Source of the DNA: Maricaulis sp017643475
GTDB lineage: Bacteria > Pseudomonadota > Alphaproteobacteria > Caulobacterales > Maricaulaceae
Length of the DNA stretch: 64,000 nucleotides
Assembly: GCF_047123815.1 (NCBI RefSeq)
Contig: NZ_CP138920.1
Location: forward strand, 2,046,001 to 2,110,000
Reading direction: 5' to 3'
A program made the translations under genes and the position numbers. Below are positions 26,564 to 35,866 of the stretch, piece by piece. Below the pieces are notes generated by a model. It was not told where the DNA came from. It saw only the letters and a list, made by a program, of their open reading frames with translations, and did no database searches. Each line of letters begins with the position of its first letter. Position 1 is the stretch's first letter.

Positions 26564-26845
26564 GGCTCGGTTAACGCCGCTTAACCCTTGTCTCACAGGC
26601 CTGTCACGCCCCTTAACGCGGTGTGACACGGCCTGTCTGCGGTTAAGAACTTGTTTACCAAAAAATCAGCCCAAAGACTGTTCTGGCCGTTGACCGGCTT
26701 TTCGGGGTGAGCCACTATATGTTGGGTCAGCTGGACACAGCGGCACACTATACAGATTTTTCGACCTATTCGGGTTTGTACGCCGCGCAAGCATATTTTG
26801 CGCGAACAGGACATTTTTGACTCTGGGTTTGGGGAGCAAAACCGC
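26564..26845 (+). promoter_or_regulatory. putA-nrdA spacer, upstream region of nrdA
   Basis: A 282-base region with five TTAA tetramers in its first 80 or so bases and just before it (26550, 26571, 26581, 26613, 26643), unusual in GC-rich DNA, then two NrdR-like boxes. An imperfect inverted repeat around 26598-26633 could close the putA transcript. No gene is seen. Confidence 0.55.
26712..26760 (+). promoter_or_regulatory. Paired NrdR-box-like sites upstream of nrdA
   Basis: The first box at 26712-26727 (CCACTATATGTTGGGT) matches about 13 of 16 positions of the NrdR consensus acaCwAtATaTwGtgt. The second, about 26743-26760 around ACACTATACAG, is weaker. They are about 31-33 bases apart, roughly three helical turns, as is usual for NrdR pairs. 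NrdR represses ribonucleotide reductase genes when dATP is high. Confidence 0.6.
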
Positions 26846-28741
26846 ATGACACCTCTGGATACAGCCACCACTCGTATTGTTGACGAAGATCAGGTTGAGC
26901 GTGCTTCGTCTCGTCGTGGCAAACCGAGGGCCAATGAGGCCTCCCACCTGCGTGTGGTCGAGGGCGTCAAGGTTGATCGTTCGCGTGACGCGCTGTTGAC
27001 GGATTTCGGCAAGAAGACGCTGGAAGATCGTTACCTGCTGCCCGGCGAGTCCTACCAGGACATGTTTGCGCGTGTCGCCACGGCCTATGCCGATGACGCC
27101 GAGCATGCCCAGCGTCTTTATGACTACATCTCCAATCTCTGGTTCATGCCGGCCACGCCGGTCCTGTCCAATGGTGGCGCCGACCGTGGTCTGCCGATCT
27201 CCTGTTTCCTGAACTCTGTCGGTGACAGCCTGGACGATATTGTTGGCACCTGGACCGAGAATGTCTGGCTCGCGTCCAATGGCGGCGGAATCGGCACCTA
27301 TTGGGGCGATGTTCGCTCCATCGGCGAGAAAATCGGTGATGTTGGCCAGACTTCCGGCATCATTCCCTTCATCCGCGTCATGGACAGCCTGACGCTGGCG
27401 ATTTCCCAGGGCTCACTGCGCCGCGGTTCCGCTGCCGTTTACCTGGACGTGCACCACCCGGAAATCGAGGAATTCCTGGAGATCCGCAAACCGTCCGGCG
27501 ATTTCAACCGCAAGTCCCTGAACCTGCACCATGGTCTCAACATTTCCGACGCTTTCATGGAAGCTGTGCGTGATGATGGCGAGTTCGAGCTGAAATCCCC
27601 GAAAACGGGTGATGTGGTTAAAACGATCAATGCCCGCAAGCTGTGGCAGAAGATCCTCGAGCTGCGCCTGCAGACCGGCGAGCCCTACATCATCTATTCC
27701 GACACGGTGAACAACGCGCTTCCGGCTCACCAGCGCAAGCTGGGCCTGAAAGTGCGTCAGTCCAACCTGTGCGCCGAGATCATGTTGCCGACCGGTTATG
27801 ACCAGAATGGTGAAGAGCGCACGGCGGTTTGCTGCCTGTCGTCGCTCAACGCTGCCAAATATCTGGAGTGGAAGGACGACGAGACCTTCATCGAGGACAT
27901 TTTCCGTTTCCTCGACAACGTCCTTGAAGACTTCATCCAGCGGGCACCGGAAGAAATGGACCGCGCGGTCTATTCCGCTATCCAGGAGCGTTCTGTCGGT
28001 CTCGGCCTGATGGGCATGCACACTTTCCTGCAGCAGATGAATGCGCCGTTTGAAAGTGCCATGGCCAAGTCCTGGAACATGAAGCTGTTCAAGCATATCC
28101 GCCAGCAGGCTGATGCGGCTTCGGTCAAGCTGGCCGATGAGCGTGGTGCGTGCCCGGATGCGGCGGCAAGCGGTGTCAAGGCGCGTTTCTCCCACAAGCT
28201 GGCCATCGCGCCGACAGCGTCCATCTCCATCATCTGTGGCGGTGTCTCTGCCGGCATCGAGCCGATCCCGGCCAATGTTTACACACACAAGACCCTGTCC
28301 GGCTCCACCACGGTCAAGAACCCGCAGCTGGAAGCCGCGCTCGAGGCCAAGGGTCTCAATACGCCGGGTGTCTGGGCCACGATCCTGGAACATGAAGGGT
28401 CCGTACAGCACATCGAGGAGCTGGACGAGCACGAAAAGGCGCTGTTCCGGACCGCCTTTGAGATCGACCAGCGCTGGGTCATTGAACATGCTGCTGATCG
28501 CACGCCGTTTGTCTGCCAGTCCCAGTCGCTCAACATCTTCCTGCCGGGCGATATCGATAAATGGGACCTGCACATGCTGCACTGGTCGGCCTGGGAAAAG
28601 GGCATCAAGTCGCTTTATTACTGCCGCTCCAAGTCGGTCCAGCGTGCTGCCTATGCCGGTTCGGAAAGCAAGTCCGAAGCCGAGCAGTCCATGGCGGATG
28701 CCGCGCCGACCGATTACGAGGAGTGCCTCGCCTGTCAGTAA
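26846..28741 (+). CDS. nrdA: Class Ia ribonucleotide reductase alpha subunit
   Basis: 631 residues; makes deoxyribonucleoside diphosphates with NrdB. Visible active-site motifs are PISCFLNS and CCLSSLN (redox cysteines), SNLCAEI (thiyl-radical Cys), SLYYC (tyrosine pair of the radical pathway) and the C-terminal ECLACQ swinging-arm cysteines. The N-terminal ATP-cone that mediates dATP inhibition is absent. ATG 26846 follows GGGGAG by nine bases and is chosen over an upstream in-frame ATG that would sit close to the NrdR boxes. nrdB is 2.6 kb downstream rather than adjacent. Confidence 0.96.
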   Translation: MTPLDTATTRIVDEDQVERASSRRGKPRANEASHLRVVEGVKVDRSRDALLTDFGKKTLEDRYLLPGESYQDMFARVATAYADDAEHAQRLYDYISNLWFMPATPVLSNGGADRGLPISCFLNSVGDSLDDIVGTWTENVWLASNGGGIGTYWGDVRSIGEKIGDVGQTSGIIPFIRVMDSLTLAISQGSLRRGSAAVYLDVHHPEIEEFLEIRKPSGDFNRKSLNLHHGLNISDAFMEAVRDDGEFELKSPKTGDVVKTINARKLWQKILELRLQTGEPYIIYSDTVNNALPAHQRKLGLKVRQSNLCAEIMLPTGYDQNGEERTAVCCLSSLNAAKYLEWKDDETFIEDIFRFLDNVLEDFIQRAPEEMDRAVYSAIQERSVGLGLMGMHTFLQQMNAPFESAMAKSWNMKLFKHIRQQADAASVKLADERGACPDAAASGVKARFSHKLAIAPTASISIICGGVSAGIEPIPANVYTHKTLSGSTTVKNPQLEAALEAKGLNTPGVWATILEHEGSVQHIEELDEHEKALFRTAFEIDQRWVIEHAADRTPFVCQSQSLNIFLPGDIDKWDLHMLHWSAWEKGIKSLYYCRSKSVQRAAYAGSESKSEAEQSMADAAPTDYEECLACQ

Positions 28742-28771
28742 GCGCGATCAACTGAAATGACGCCAAGCAAG

Positions 28772-28808
28772 AAGCCCGGGTTGCGCAACCCGGGCTTTTT
28801 CTTTTTTT
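28772..28808 (+). terminator. Rho-independent terminator of nrdA
   Basis: Eleven-base arms AAGCCCGGGTT and AACCCGGGCTT around GCGC, followed by two runs of T. It begins about 30 bases after the nrdA stop. Confidence 0.95.
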
Positions 28809-28908
28809 CGGCACCACCGGGAATGGATATTAACCATTTCGCTTCTTGGGCGAATCCTGATGCAAATACATTCACGCTTTGCGAGAATTCGCTCAGGGAG
28901 AGAGTTTG

Positions 28909-29733
28909 ATGCGTATGGGACGAAAGTCAGAACTGACTTTGGCGACGCTTATCGCGCTTTCCGGAGTGTCTTATGTATTGATGACACCCGGGCAGGCTGT
29001 TGAGTGGGAGAATCCTTCTGCCCTTATCCAGGCCAACCTGGCGGCAGAAGGTGAAATTCGGCCCTTATCCGCGTCGGCGGCGAATATTGCCCGCACAGCG
29101 CTATCGCTGGATGCCGATATCGCTGGCCAGAATGCCTTTGCGGCGTCGACACTGCCTCATGCGACAACGATCGATCTGGGCCCTGCCGGTGAGCTGAGCG
29201 TGGCTGTGCTCGATGATGACACAGGCGATGTGGCCTTTGACCTGCTCGCCATCACGGCGGATAACCGCTCTCCATTGGTCTTCGAGCCCGAGCGGGACGA
29301 GACAACGGTCGCGTTGGCCTATCAGCGCTCCTTTGATTCCTACGGCGGTTCCGATGAGCTGGATGTCAGCATCATCCCGCGGGCCGGAGTCAGTCTGGGC
29401 AATGACGGCACGGCAGCCGGTGCAGGCGCTGAACTGCGTGTCGGCCAGCACCTGGGCAATTCGCTGCAGGGCGAACCGCGCTGGTACATGTTCGCAGGCG
29501 CTGATCGCCGGGCCCTGCTGTACAATCCGAGCGAGGGTGCCAATTTCGACAGTGCTATGGCTCTGACCCGCCGCGAGGTTATCGGCGATGCCCAGGCCGG
29601 AGTGGCGGTGCGGTTTGGCGATGCGGATCTTTCTGTTGCCTATGTTCGCCGCGAATACCAGCATGTGGCCGGTGTCACTGCCTTCGAGGAATCCGAGGAA
29701 TTTGGCGCGGTCACTCTGAACTGGCGCTGGTAG
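28909..29733 (+). CDS. Outer-membrane barrel related to LpxR (DUF2219-like), short
   Basis: 274 residues. An N-terminal hydrophobic signal (LATLIALSGVSYVLMTPGQA) is followed by a beta-rich protein ending in NWRW, an outer-membrane barrel ending. The segment from IIPRAGVSLGNDG through AGVAVRFGDADLSVAYVRREY resembles the second half of LpxR lipid A 3'-O-deacylases. The first half, which carries the catalytic residues in true LpxR, is not recognisable, so enzymatic activity is doubtful. ATG 28909 has AGGGAGAGAG just upstream. A TTAACCAT element lies near 28832 in the promoter region. Confidence 0.55.
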   Translation: MRMGRKSELTLATLIALSGVSYVLMTPGQAVEWENPSALIQANLAAEGEIRPLSASAANIARTALSLDADIAGQNAFAASTLPHATTIDLGPAGELSVAVLDDDTGDVAFDLLAITADNRSPLVFEPERDETTVALAYQRSFDSYGGSDELDVSIIPRAGVSLGNDGTAAGAGAELRVGQHLGNSLQGEPRWYMFAGADRRALLYNPSEGANFDSAMALTRREVIGDAQAGVAVRFGDADLSVAYVRREYQHVAGVTAFEESEEFGAVTLNWRW

Positions 29734-29792
29734 CGCTGTCGGTGACCTTGGGTCACTCTTGGTTTCAAGCAGGCAGCTCTGGGAGGAATGTC

Positions 29793-31235
29793 ATGAAACA
29801 TTCGCTTCTGTCCTGTCTCGTCTTGGCTTTTTCGCAACCCGCTTTGGCGCAGTCGCAGGATGCTGATCCGGTAGTCTTATCGGGCGCCACAGTCATCAAT
29901 GGTGATTACTGGATCGAGCGCGCCAGTATTGTGGTCCGGGATAGTCGGATCCAATGCGTGGGCGAGCCCGAAGCGTGTGAATACCCGGAAGATGCGGACA
30001 TTATCGACCTGGATGGGCGGTTCATCACGCCAGGCCTGGTGGACGCGCATGTGCATTTTGCCCAGACCGGGTGGCTGGACGGGCGCCCCGATGGCCTGCT
30101 GGCCCCCGACGTGCATCCGTATGCCGAAACAGTTGGCGAGTTGCGCCGGAATCCCGACCGCTGGCACGCGGCATACCTGTGCTCAGGGATCACCGCTGTC
30201 TATGATGTTGGTGGTCAGGCCTGGACCGTAACAGGCGAGCATGCAACGGACACCGATCGCCCGGACCGTGTCCATGTCCGGGCAGCAGGTCCGCTGATCA
30301 CGCATGCCAGTGCCCGCAACCGGTTCTTTCTGGGAGAGGGCGCGGCCGATCAGCCGTTATTCCTGCCGATGTAATGCATCGATGGTGTTCGCGAACAGGT
30401 GCGGTACCTGCAGCAGATTGGCGCAGAGGCGGTGAAGGTCTGGTATCTCGTGCCGCGCCCGGCGCAGCGCGAACGCCTGGATGCGCTGTTGATGGAAATT
30501 GGTGCTGCGGCGGACGAGGCGGGTCTGCCGATGATTGTCCACGCGACCTCCTTGCGTGAAGCAAAGCTGGCCCTGCGTGCCGGGGCCCAGATGCTGGTTC
30601 ATTCGGTTTCTGATCAGCCGGTCGATGAAGAATTCCTGGAGCTGTTGACCCGTAATGAAGCGGTCTACGTGCCAACCTTGCAGGCTGGGTCTAACTGGAG
30701 CCGAGCGCTTGCCAGTGTCACTTTCGCTGCTGCCGCACCTGTTGATGATCCCAATGGTTGTGTTGACGATGCGATCCGCACGCGCATCAATTCACCGGAA
30801 GAATTGCAAGCAAATCTCAACCCGGCGCTGACACCGGCCTGGGCCTATCGCAGCCTCGAGGCCAATGGTGCGGAAATCGCCCTCATGCAACGAAATCTCG
30901 TGGCGGTGTATGAAGCGGGCGGACGTATTGCCACCGCGACGGATGCCGGCGATCCGATGACGTTGCGTGGTCCGTCGATCTATCGCGAGATGGAGATGAT
31001 GCAGGCAGCCGGACTCAATCCGGAGGCAGTGATCGAGATGTCGACCCGCGGCGGGGCCATTGCCATGGGACGACAAGATGAATTTGGCCAGATCGAGGAA
31101 GGCATGGCCGCCGATTTGATCATCCTGTCGCAGGACCCGCGCGAGGATGTTCGCAATTTCCGCTCCCTGACCCATGTGATGCGGGCAGGTGTGCTGCGTG
31201 CACAGTCCGAACTACGTGTCACTGAGGTTGATTAG
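29793..31235 (+). pseudogene. Secreted metal-dependent amidohydrolase interrupted by one in-frame TAA
   Basis: An imidazolonepropionase-like exported hydrolase of 480 codons. GGGAGG precedes the ATG and the signal peptide ends PALAQ. Metal-site residues lie on both sides of the stop: HVHF (about residue 86) before it; the Lys of AVKVWYL, MIVHAT, MLVHSV and TATDAGDP after it. The frame is continuous except for TAA at 30372-30374, between FLPM and CIDGVREQV. No other damage is visible. Either a recent nonsense mutation, a base-call error or read-through. The two halves cannot be separately functional because the metal ligands are divided. Confidence 0.75.
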
Positions 31236-31280
31236 GCGCTGAATCCTGTGGAGCAGTCTGTGGAAAACCCTACCCTTTGC

Positions 31281-31328
31281 ACACTAGGGCTAGACGTAAA
31301 CCCCGCGTTTACCACAATATATAGATAT
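31281..31328 (+). promoter_or_regulatory. Paired NrdR-box-like sites upstream of nrdB
   Basis: Sites at 31281-31296 (starting ACACTAGGGCTAG) and 31312-31327 (CCACAATATATAGATA) are 31 bases apart and match about 9 and 12 of 16 consensus positions. They lie about 40 bases before the nrdB start. The same arrangement upstream of nrdA supports joint NrdR control. Confidence 0.55.
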
Positions 31329-31368
31329 TGAGCGGCTCAGCCGTTTTGATTCCGACCGAGGTGTTTCC

Positions 31369-32403
31369 ATGACCGCTGCTTCCGACCTGCCGGGCCTTTT
31401 GACGTCCAGCCATTCCTACAAGCCGTTCCGCTATCCGTGGGCGTATGATTTCTGGAAAAAGCAGCAACAGGTTCACTGGATGCCGGAAGAGGTTCCGCTC
31501 GGTGAGGACTGCAAGGACTGGGCAACCAAGCTCAATGACCAGGAACGCAATCTGCTGACGCAGATCTTCCGCTTCTTCACCCAGTCCGATGTTGAGGTGA
31601 ACGACAACTATATGGAGCGCTACAGCCGCGTCTTCCGTCCGACGGAAGTGAAGATGATGCTGTCATCCTTCTCCAACATGGAGACGATCCATATCGCCGC
31701 CTATGCGCTGCTGCTCGAGACGATCGGCATGCCGGACAGCGAATTCTCCGCTTTCATGGAATACGAGGCCATGGCGGACAAACACAATTACATGCAGGAA
31801 TTCGGTGTTGAGAGCGAAGCTGACATCCTGCGTACTGTGGCCATGTTCGGCGCCTTCACCGAAGGTCTGCAGCTGTTTGCTTCCTTCGCCATGCTGATGA
31901 ATTTCCCGCGCCTCAACAAGATGAAGGGCATGGGCCAGATCGTCACCTGGTCGATCCGCGATGAGAGCCTGCACTGCGAGGGCATGATCAAGCTCTTCCA
32001 CGCCTTTGCCGAAGAGACCGGCGCGCTGACGCAAGAGGTCAAGGACGACATTGTCGAGTGCTGCAAGACGGTTGTCCGCATGGAAGACAAGTTCATCGAT
32101 CTCGCCTTCGAGATGGGTGATGTCGAGGGCATGACGCCGGACGATATCAAGCAATACATCCGCTATATCGCCGACTGGCGCCTCGGCCAGCTCAAACTGC
32201 CGCCTATCTATGGCGTGAAGGAGCATCCGCTTCCGTGGCTTACGGAGATCCTCAACGGTGTCGAGCATGCCAATTTCTTCGAAGCCCGCGCGACCGAATA
32301 TTCAAAAGGCGCGACACAGGGTGACTGGCATGGTAATGACGGCGTCTGGTCCATGTTTGACCAAATGAAAACCAAGCAGAGCGAAGACGCTCTGGCCGAC
32401 TGA
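31369..32403 (+). CDS. nrdB: Class Ia ribonucleotide reductase beta subunit
   Basis: 344 residues; houses the diiron-tyrosyl radical that starts catalysis in NrdA. The helix METIHIAAYALLLETIG has the family Glu-x2-His-x3-Tyr spacing, with Tyr the likely radical site. Other iron ligands appear in the DVEVNDNYMER region, in EYEAMADKHNYM and in DESLHCEGMIKLFH. Single transcription unit with its own promoter and NrdR-like sites. Confidence 0.97.
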   Translation: MTAASDLPGLLTSSHSYKPFRYPWAYDFWKKQQQVHWMPEEVPLGEDCKDWATKLNDQERNLLTQIFRFFTQSDVEVNDNYMERYSRVFRPTEVKMMLSSFSNMETIHIAAYALLLETIGMPDSEFSAFMEYEAMADKHNYMQEFGVESEADILRTVAMFGAFTEGLQLFASFAMLMNFPRLNKMKGMGQIVTWSIRDESLHCEGMIKLFHAFAEETGALTQEVKDDIVECCKTVVRMEDKFIDLAFEMGDVEGMTPDDIKQYIRYIADWRLGQLKLPPIYGVKEHPLPWLTEILNGVEHANFFEARATEYSKGATQGDWHGNDGVWSMFDQMKTKQSEDALAD

Positions 32404-32404
32404 T

Positions 32405-32481
32405 CAACTCCGCTTCGGCGTCGAGTTGCGGGCGATCCAGCGATCTACTTTCGGGGAGGAAAGAAGCGAGCTGGGTCGCCC
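32405..32481 (+). terminator. Tandem hairpins after nrdB
   Basis: A compact hairpin CAACTC-CGC-TTCG-GCG-TC-GAGTTG (32405-32428) follows the stop codon. A longer pairing, GGGCGATCCAGC (32430-32441) with GCTGGGTCGCCC (32470-32481), then runs into CATTTTATT. Together they probably end the nrdB transcript and may also serve the convergent small gene. Confidence 0.6.
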
Positions 32482-32484
32482 ATT

Positions 32485-32697
32485 TTATTGCGTGGTCTGC
32501 GGAAGATCATGCTCGCAATTGATCGTGACCATGCTGCCAAGCCTGTCGCGCTGATAGGAAATCACCGCCCCGGGCGCACAGGCTTCGCGCATCCGCTCGA
32601 AGCTCCTGGCATCCAGATAATCCAGATAAATCGTCCCGGCCCCACCAATGGCGATCACCGACACGGTCAGCGCCAGGATCGTCGTGACAATCTTCAT
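32485..32697 (-). CDS. Small exported or membrane-anchored protein
   Basis: 70 residues, not recognised. A hydrophobic N-terminal segment (IVTTILALTVSVIAIGGAG) is followed by a short soluble part with two cysteines (EACAPGAV and INCEHD) that could form a disulfide. GGAGGG stands six bases before the ATG, which argues for a real gene despite its size. It lies downstream of the 582-residue gene on the same strand. Confidence 0.6.
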   Translation of the reverse strand: MKIVTTILALTVSVIAIGGAGTIYLDYLDARSFERMREACAPGAVISYQRDRLGSMVTINCEHDLPQTTQ

Positions 32698-32754
32698 CGC
32701 ACCCTCCGAGATGGTTCCGCGTAGGAAGAGCTGATTTGCCCGGTGGTGGAATGT

Positions 32755-34503
32755 CTAGTTGAGGAAGCGAGACCTGCAGACCTCGGTGGAGTTTCTTCGA
32801 AGGCACTGACGCCATTGAGTGAGGGCCGCTCCGACTGGGCTGCCCTCTACCGAAATGTCGATCGGCGGAACATTATGATCGAAGACCGGTACGGGTGCCG
32901 AAGCTGAAGGTGGCGTCTCCCAGTAAAACTCCAGCATCGCGACTTCTTCTGGTGTGAATTCGTAATCGGTTGCGGTCAGGCGACGTCCGACATCCAGCAA
33001 GATAAAGCGATCGCCTTCGCGACCGATGGCCTGCAGATCTCCAAAGACGATGATCTCGATGCGGCGAACCTCATTCGCGAACCTGACATCATCGTGAAAA
33101 CGCACGATGTGCGCCTGAGCGTTCACCATTGAAAGCAGGCGGGTGGCTGGATAAAGGAGGTCAGTCAGATCTGGAAACATGCCGTGCCGATGAGCATCTC
33201 TTGAGACATTGATACGTTGTGGGGCAAATGAGGTCGCCGCCCAGACCGGCAGATCGCTTTCGATCTGTCGATGTATAGCGAGGAACGGTGCAACTTCATC
33301 GGCCAGTGCGAGCGTCTCGCTCTGGAGGATGCGCAATTCCGACTGGTTGTCCATGGCGAGGGCCCGCCGCGAGGTAAGGGATCGCTGCATCGTTTCAGCC
33401 CGGTTTTCAGCTTCCGACGCCGCGAGTTGTTGGCGGCTCGCTAAGGTTCTCCGCTCGGCAAGCCGCTCGGTTTGTCTCACCTGTGCTTCGTTCGCGTATT
33501 CAGTGAGCGCGTCATCAAGCTGATCCAGCAGATCCGCGGCCTCACCATGAACCGCCGGACGGCCCGTTCGTGACAGTTCGACTGAAGAGATCGTGCGAGA
33601 CTCAGAGGTCTGGAGGTGTCGATACCCCTGGTAGGACAAGAAAGGTGACCAGCGGAGACTGGCTAGGACGCTCGGTGATTGTTCCGGACAGCCCTGTGTC
33701 GCGCAGACCGGACGCTCGCGCGGAAACTGTGGCGGCTGCGGAGTGGGATTCATTTCTGCGAGGAGCTCGATCGCATCATCAAAAGTCTCGATGGCCTGGT
33801 CGTATTCGAACCGGAGGAAGAAATTGATCGGTTGCTCCTCAAGGTCTGGAGAAACGATTTCGCGGTGCAGACCTTCGGCCGCAGAAGCACCGGGCAGGCT
33901 GGCGACCACCGGATCGGTCCAATTATCCGGGAAATGACCGAGCCGGTTCTGTTGGCGACTCCGTCCTCGGTTGAGCTCATTCAGAACCTCGTTGTGGAGC
34001 TGAACCAGGAGGTCGGCGCGGGCGATCTGCGGGTCCTCGATCATGTGCCGGAAAAGCGACACTCTATCAGTCCTCGAAACTTCGCCCGGGGTCGAACCAG
34101 CATCGACTGGCAGCCGGTTGCTGATGAGGTCCAAGAGTGCAATCACCGCCGTATCTTGTTGGTCACGCGCGGCCCGGTACTCCGCATGCTTCGACCGAGC
34201 CAGCTCCAGCATGACTTCCTGCGCGGCGATGATTCTGTCGTATTCGGCTATCAGTGTCTGTGACCAGGCGATCGACCGTGAATCAACCCGAGAGGCAAGA
34301 AGGGCATCAGTTTGTTGATCATCCAGCTGATCGATTTCTTGCTGAATGGCCCGTCCAGCCTCTGTGGCAAGAGCAGAACGGTTGACGAATTCCGAAATGG
34401 TTTCCGGCCCGGGCTCCTGAGCTGCTGCAAGCTCTGGAACACTACCAACGCTCGCCCCAGCCAGACAAAGACCAGCCACTACCAATCCTGCAAATCTACG
34501 CAT
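32755..34503 (-). CDS. Exported protein of unknown function, 582 residues
   Basis: Not recognised. A signal peptide ends near ELAAAQ. The body is rich in Gln, Glu and Arg and probably forms long helices or coiled coils (AIQQEIDQLDDQQTDALL, and a stretch around residues 340-400 rich in heptad-like Leu/Ala/Glu). Three cysteine sites occur late (CATQGCPEQ and CLRRNSTEVCRS), possibly disulfide bonded. No catalytic motif was found. Codon choice looks less GC-biased than the neighbours by eye, which may mean recent transfer. Periplasmic or surface location is inferred from the signal peptide. Confidence 0.65.
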   Translation of the reverse strand: MRRFAGLVVAGLCLAGASVGSVPELAAAQEPGPETISEFVNRSALATEAGRAIQQEIDQLDDQQTDALLASRVDSRSIAWSQTLIAEYDRIIAAQEVMLELARSKHAEYRAARDQQDTAVIALLDLISNRLPVDAGSTPGEVSRTDRVSLFRHMIEDPQIARADLLVQLHNEVLNELNRGRSRQQNRLGHFPDNWTDPVVASLPGASAAEGLHREIVSPDLEEQPINFFLRFEYDQAIETFDDAIELLAEMNPTPQPPQFPRERPVCATQGCPEQSPSVLASLRWSPFLSYQGYRHLQTSESRTISSVELSRTGRPAVHGEAADLLDQLDDALTEYANEAQVRQTERLAERRTLASRQQLAASEAENRAETMQRSLTSRRALAMDNQSELRILQSETLALADEVAPFLAIHRQIESDLPVWAATSFAPQRINVSRDAHRHGMFPDLTDLLYPATRLLSMVNAQAHIVRFHDDVRFANEVRRIEIIVFGDLQAIGREGDRFILLDVGRRLTATDYEFTPEEVAMLEFYWETPPSASAPVPVFDHNVPPIDISVEGSPVGAALTQWRQCLRRNSTEVCRSRFLN

Positions 34504-34562
34504 CTATCCCCCGCATGCCGCAATTCTAGCGCGTGCAATGCGACGAGATAAAGGCGTAGCCA

Positions 34563-35786
34563 CTACTCCCTCGCCAGCACCACCTGATAATGCATGCTTT
34601 CAAAGTCGAGGGCGAAGGATGTGTTGCGGCGGATGATGTTGTTGCCGATCATGGCAATGTCGCCCAGGGCGTTTTCCTCGTCGGCGATGATGTCGATCTG
34701 TTCGAACAGGACCGGACCGCCACCCAGGCCCAGCGTGATGTTGCTGGCGCGCCAGGCCTGGCGGGTTTCGGTGCCGCCGATGCCGGTGACGGTTTCGGAC
34801 CGGTCTTCCAGCTGTGCCTGCTCTGCGTCGCTGAGATGGCGCAATATGTCCGGGCGCAGCTGGGAGCGCGAGGCACCGCTGTCGAAATGGGTGCCACGGT
34901 AGATGCCGTGAATACGGGCCGCCAGGCCGATACCGCTGCCGTGCCAGAACAGGCTGTCGGCGCTGTCCGGCAGGCGGGTGACATGGTCACCCAGGCGCAG
35001 GCCCTGGCCCTGGTCGGTCCACTCCACCTGTTCAGCTGCGGCAAAGACCGGCAGGCCAATGATCATGTCCAGCGTGTATTCGCTATTGATGAAGGTCAGC
35101 ATCTCGTCCGGCAAAACCAGGAAGAGCACGTCATGGAAGACCATCTCTCCCATCGCGATGCGGGATGCCATGGCCAGTTCGCCTTCGACGGGAGCTGTTG
35201 TGGTGCCGACATTGACCGTTCCGTCGAGGAATTCAAAACCCTGTTCCCGGGCGATTTAGGTCATGACCACATTGATCTCGGCCCCGGTGTCCAGGATGGC
35301 CGGCACTGAGGTACCACCAGCCATGGTGATATCGGCGCGCAGCTGGTTGATGCGGTCAATACGGGTTGGAAGTGTTGTGCCGCTGGCACCGGTACGGGAC
35401 ATGGCCGGCTGGTTTGCGGCGATGGCCAGCAGGGCGATTTCGTCAGCCCGGTCCTGGCCGGGGTCTGCAGTAAGGCTGGCCTCTAGAGCCTTCAGGGCCT
35501 CGGCGTAATGGGTGCCCAGCTGGAGGCGTTCCTTAAGCAGGTAGAACCCTGCCGCGCGTGCCGCGTCGTCAAGCGTGTCAGCCTGGGAGAGGAAGCGGGC
35601 GAGGGCGGTGTGATCCTGGCTGAACATGGCATCTGACCACACCCGCTCGAAACCCTGCGCGTCGCTCCCGACAAGAGCTTCGCGGTGCGCGACGACAGAG
35701 CCGCGCTCACGCAGATCCGCGAGCTGGGTATCCTAGCTGAGCGTGGCTAGCGCAAGCAGCGCGCTGGTGATGGAAACGGAAAACAT
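34563..35786 (-). pseudogene. Retropepsin-like aspartyl protease interrupted by two in-frame stops
   Basis: Reading 408 codons from ATG 35786 in one frame gives an exported protease of the retroviral aspartyl type. A signal-like start MFSVSITSALLALATLS is cut by TAG at 35735-35733. The frame then runs to the active-site motif ILDTGAEINVV, and TAA at 35258-35256 follows VVMT. It continues through a second domain (MIGNNIIRRNTSFALDF, the flap/second-half pattern) to 34563. Each stop is one C-to-T change from a Gln codon, and no frameshift is needed. The Asp active site sits between the stops. Either decayed, mis-sequenced or read through. Confidence 0.7.
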
Positions 35787-35866
35787 GGTCACCCCCAAAA
35801 TGGCTGACATCACCGTGCCGGGGGTAAAGACCGCGCGCTATCGGGACCGTTTTCTGCGCCGTCCCC

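Noticed and set aside
26571..26584. Full CtrA site TTAA-N7-TTAA before nrdA
   Set aside because: The closest pair has six, not seven, bases between the TTAA units.
24380..28582. Several minus-strand frames opposite putA and nrdA
   Set aside because: Shadow frames of highly conserved sense genes.
30372..35735. Genetic-code change or selenocysteine use to explain the in-frame stops
   Set aside because: The stops are TAA and TAG, not TGA, and many intact genes in the window end with TAA or TAG, so reassignment is excluded as a general rule.
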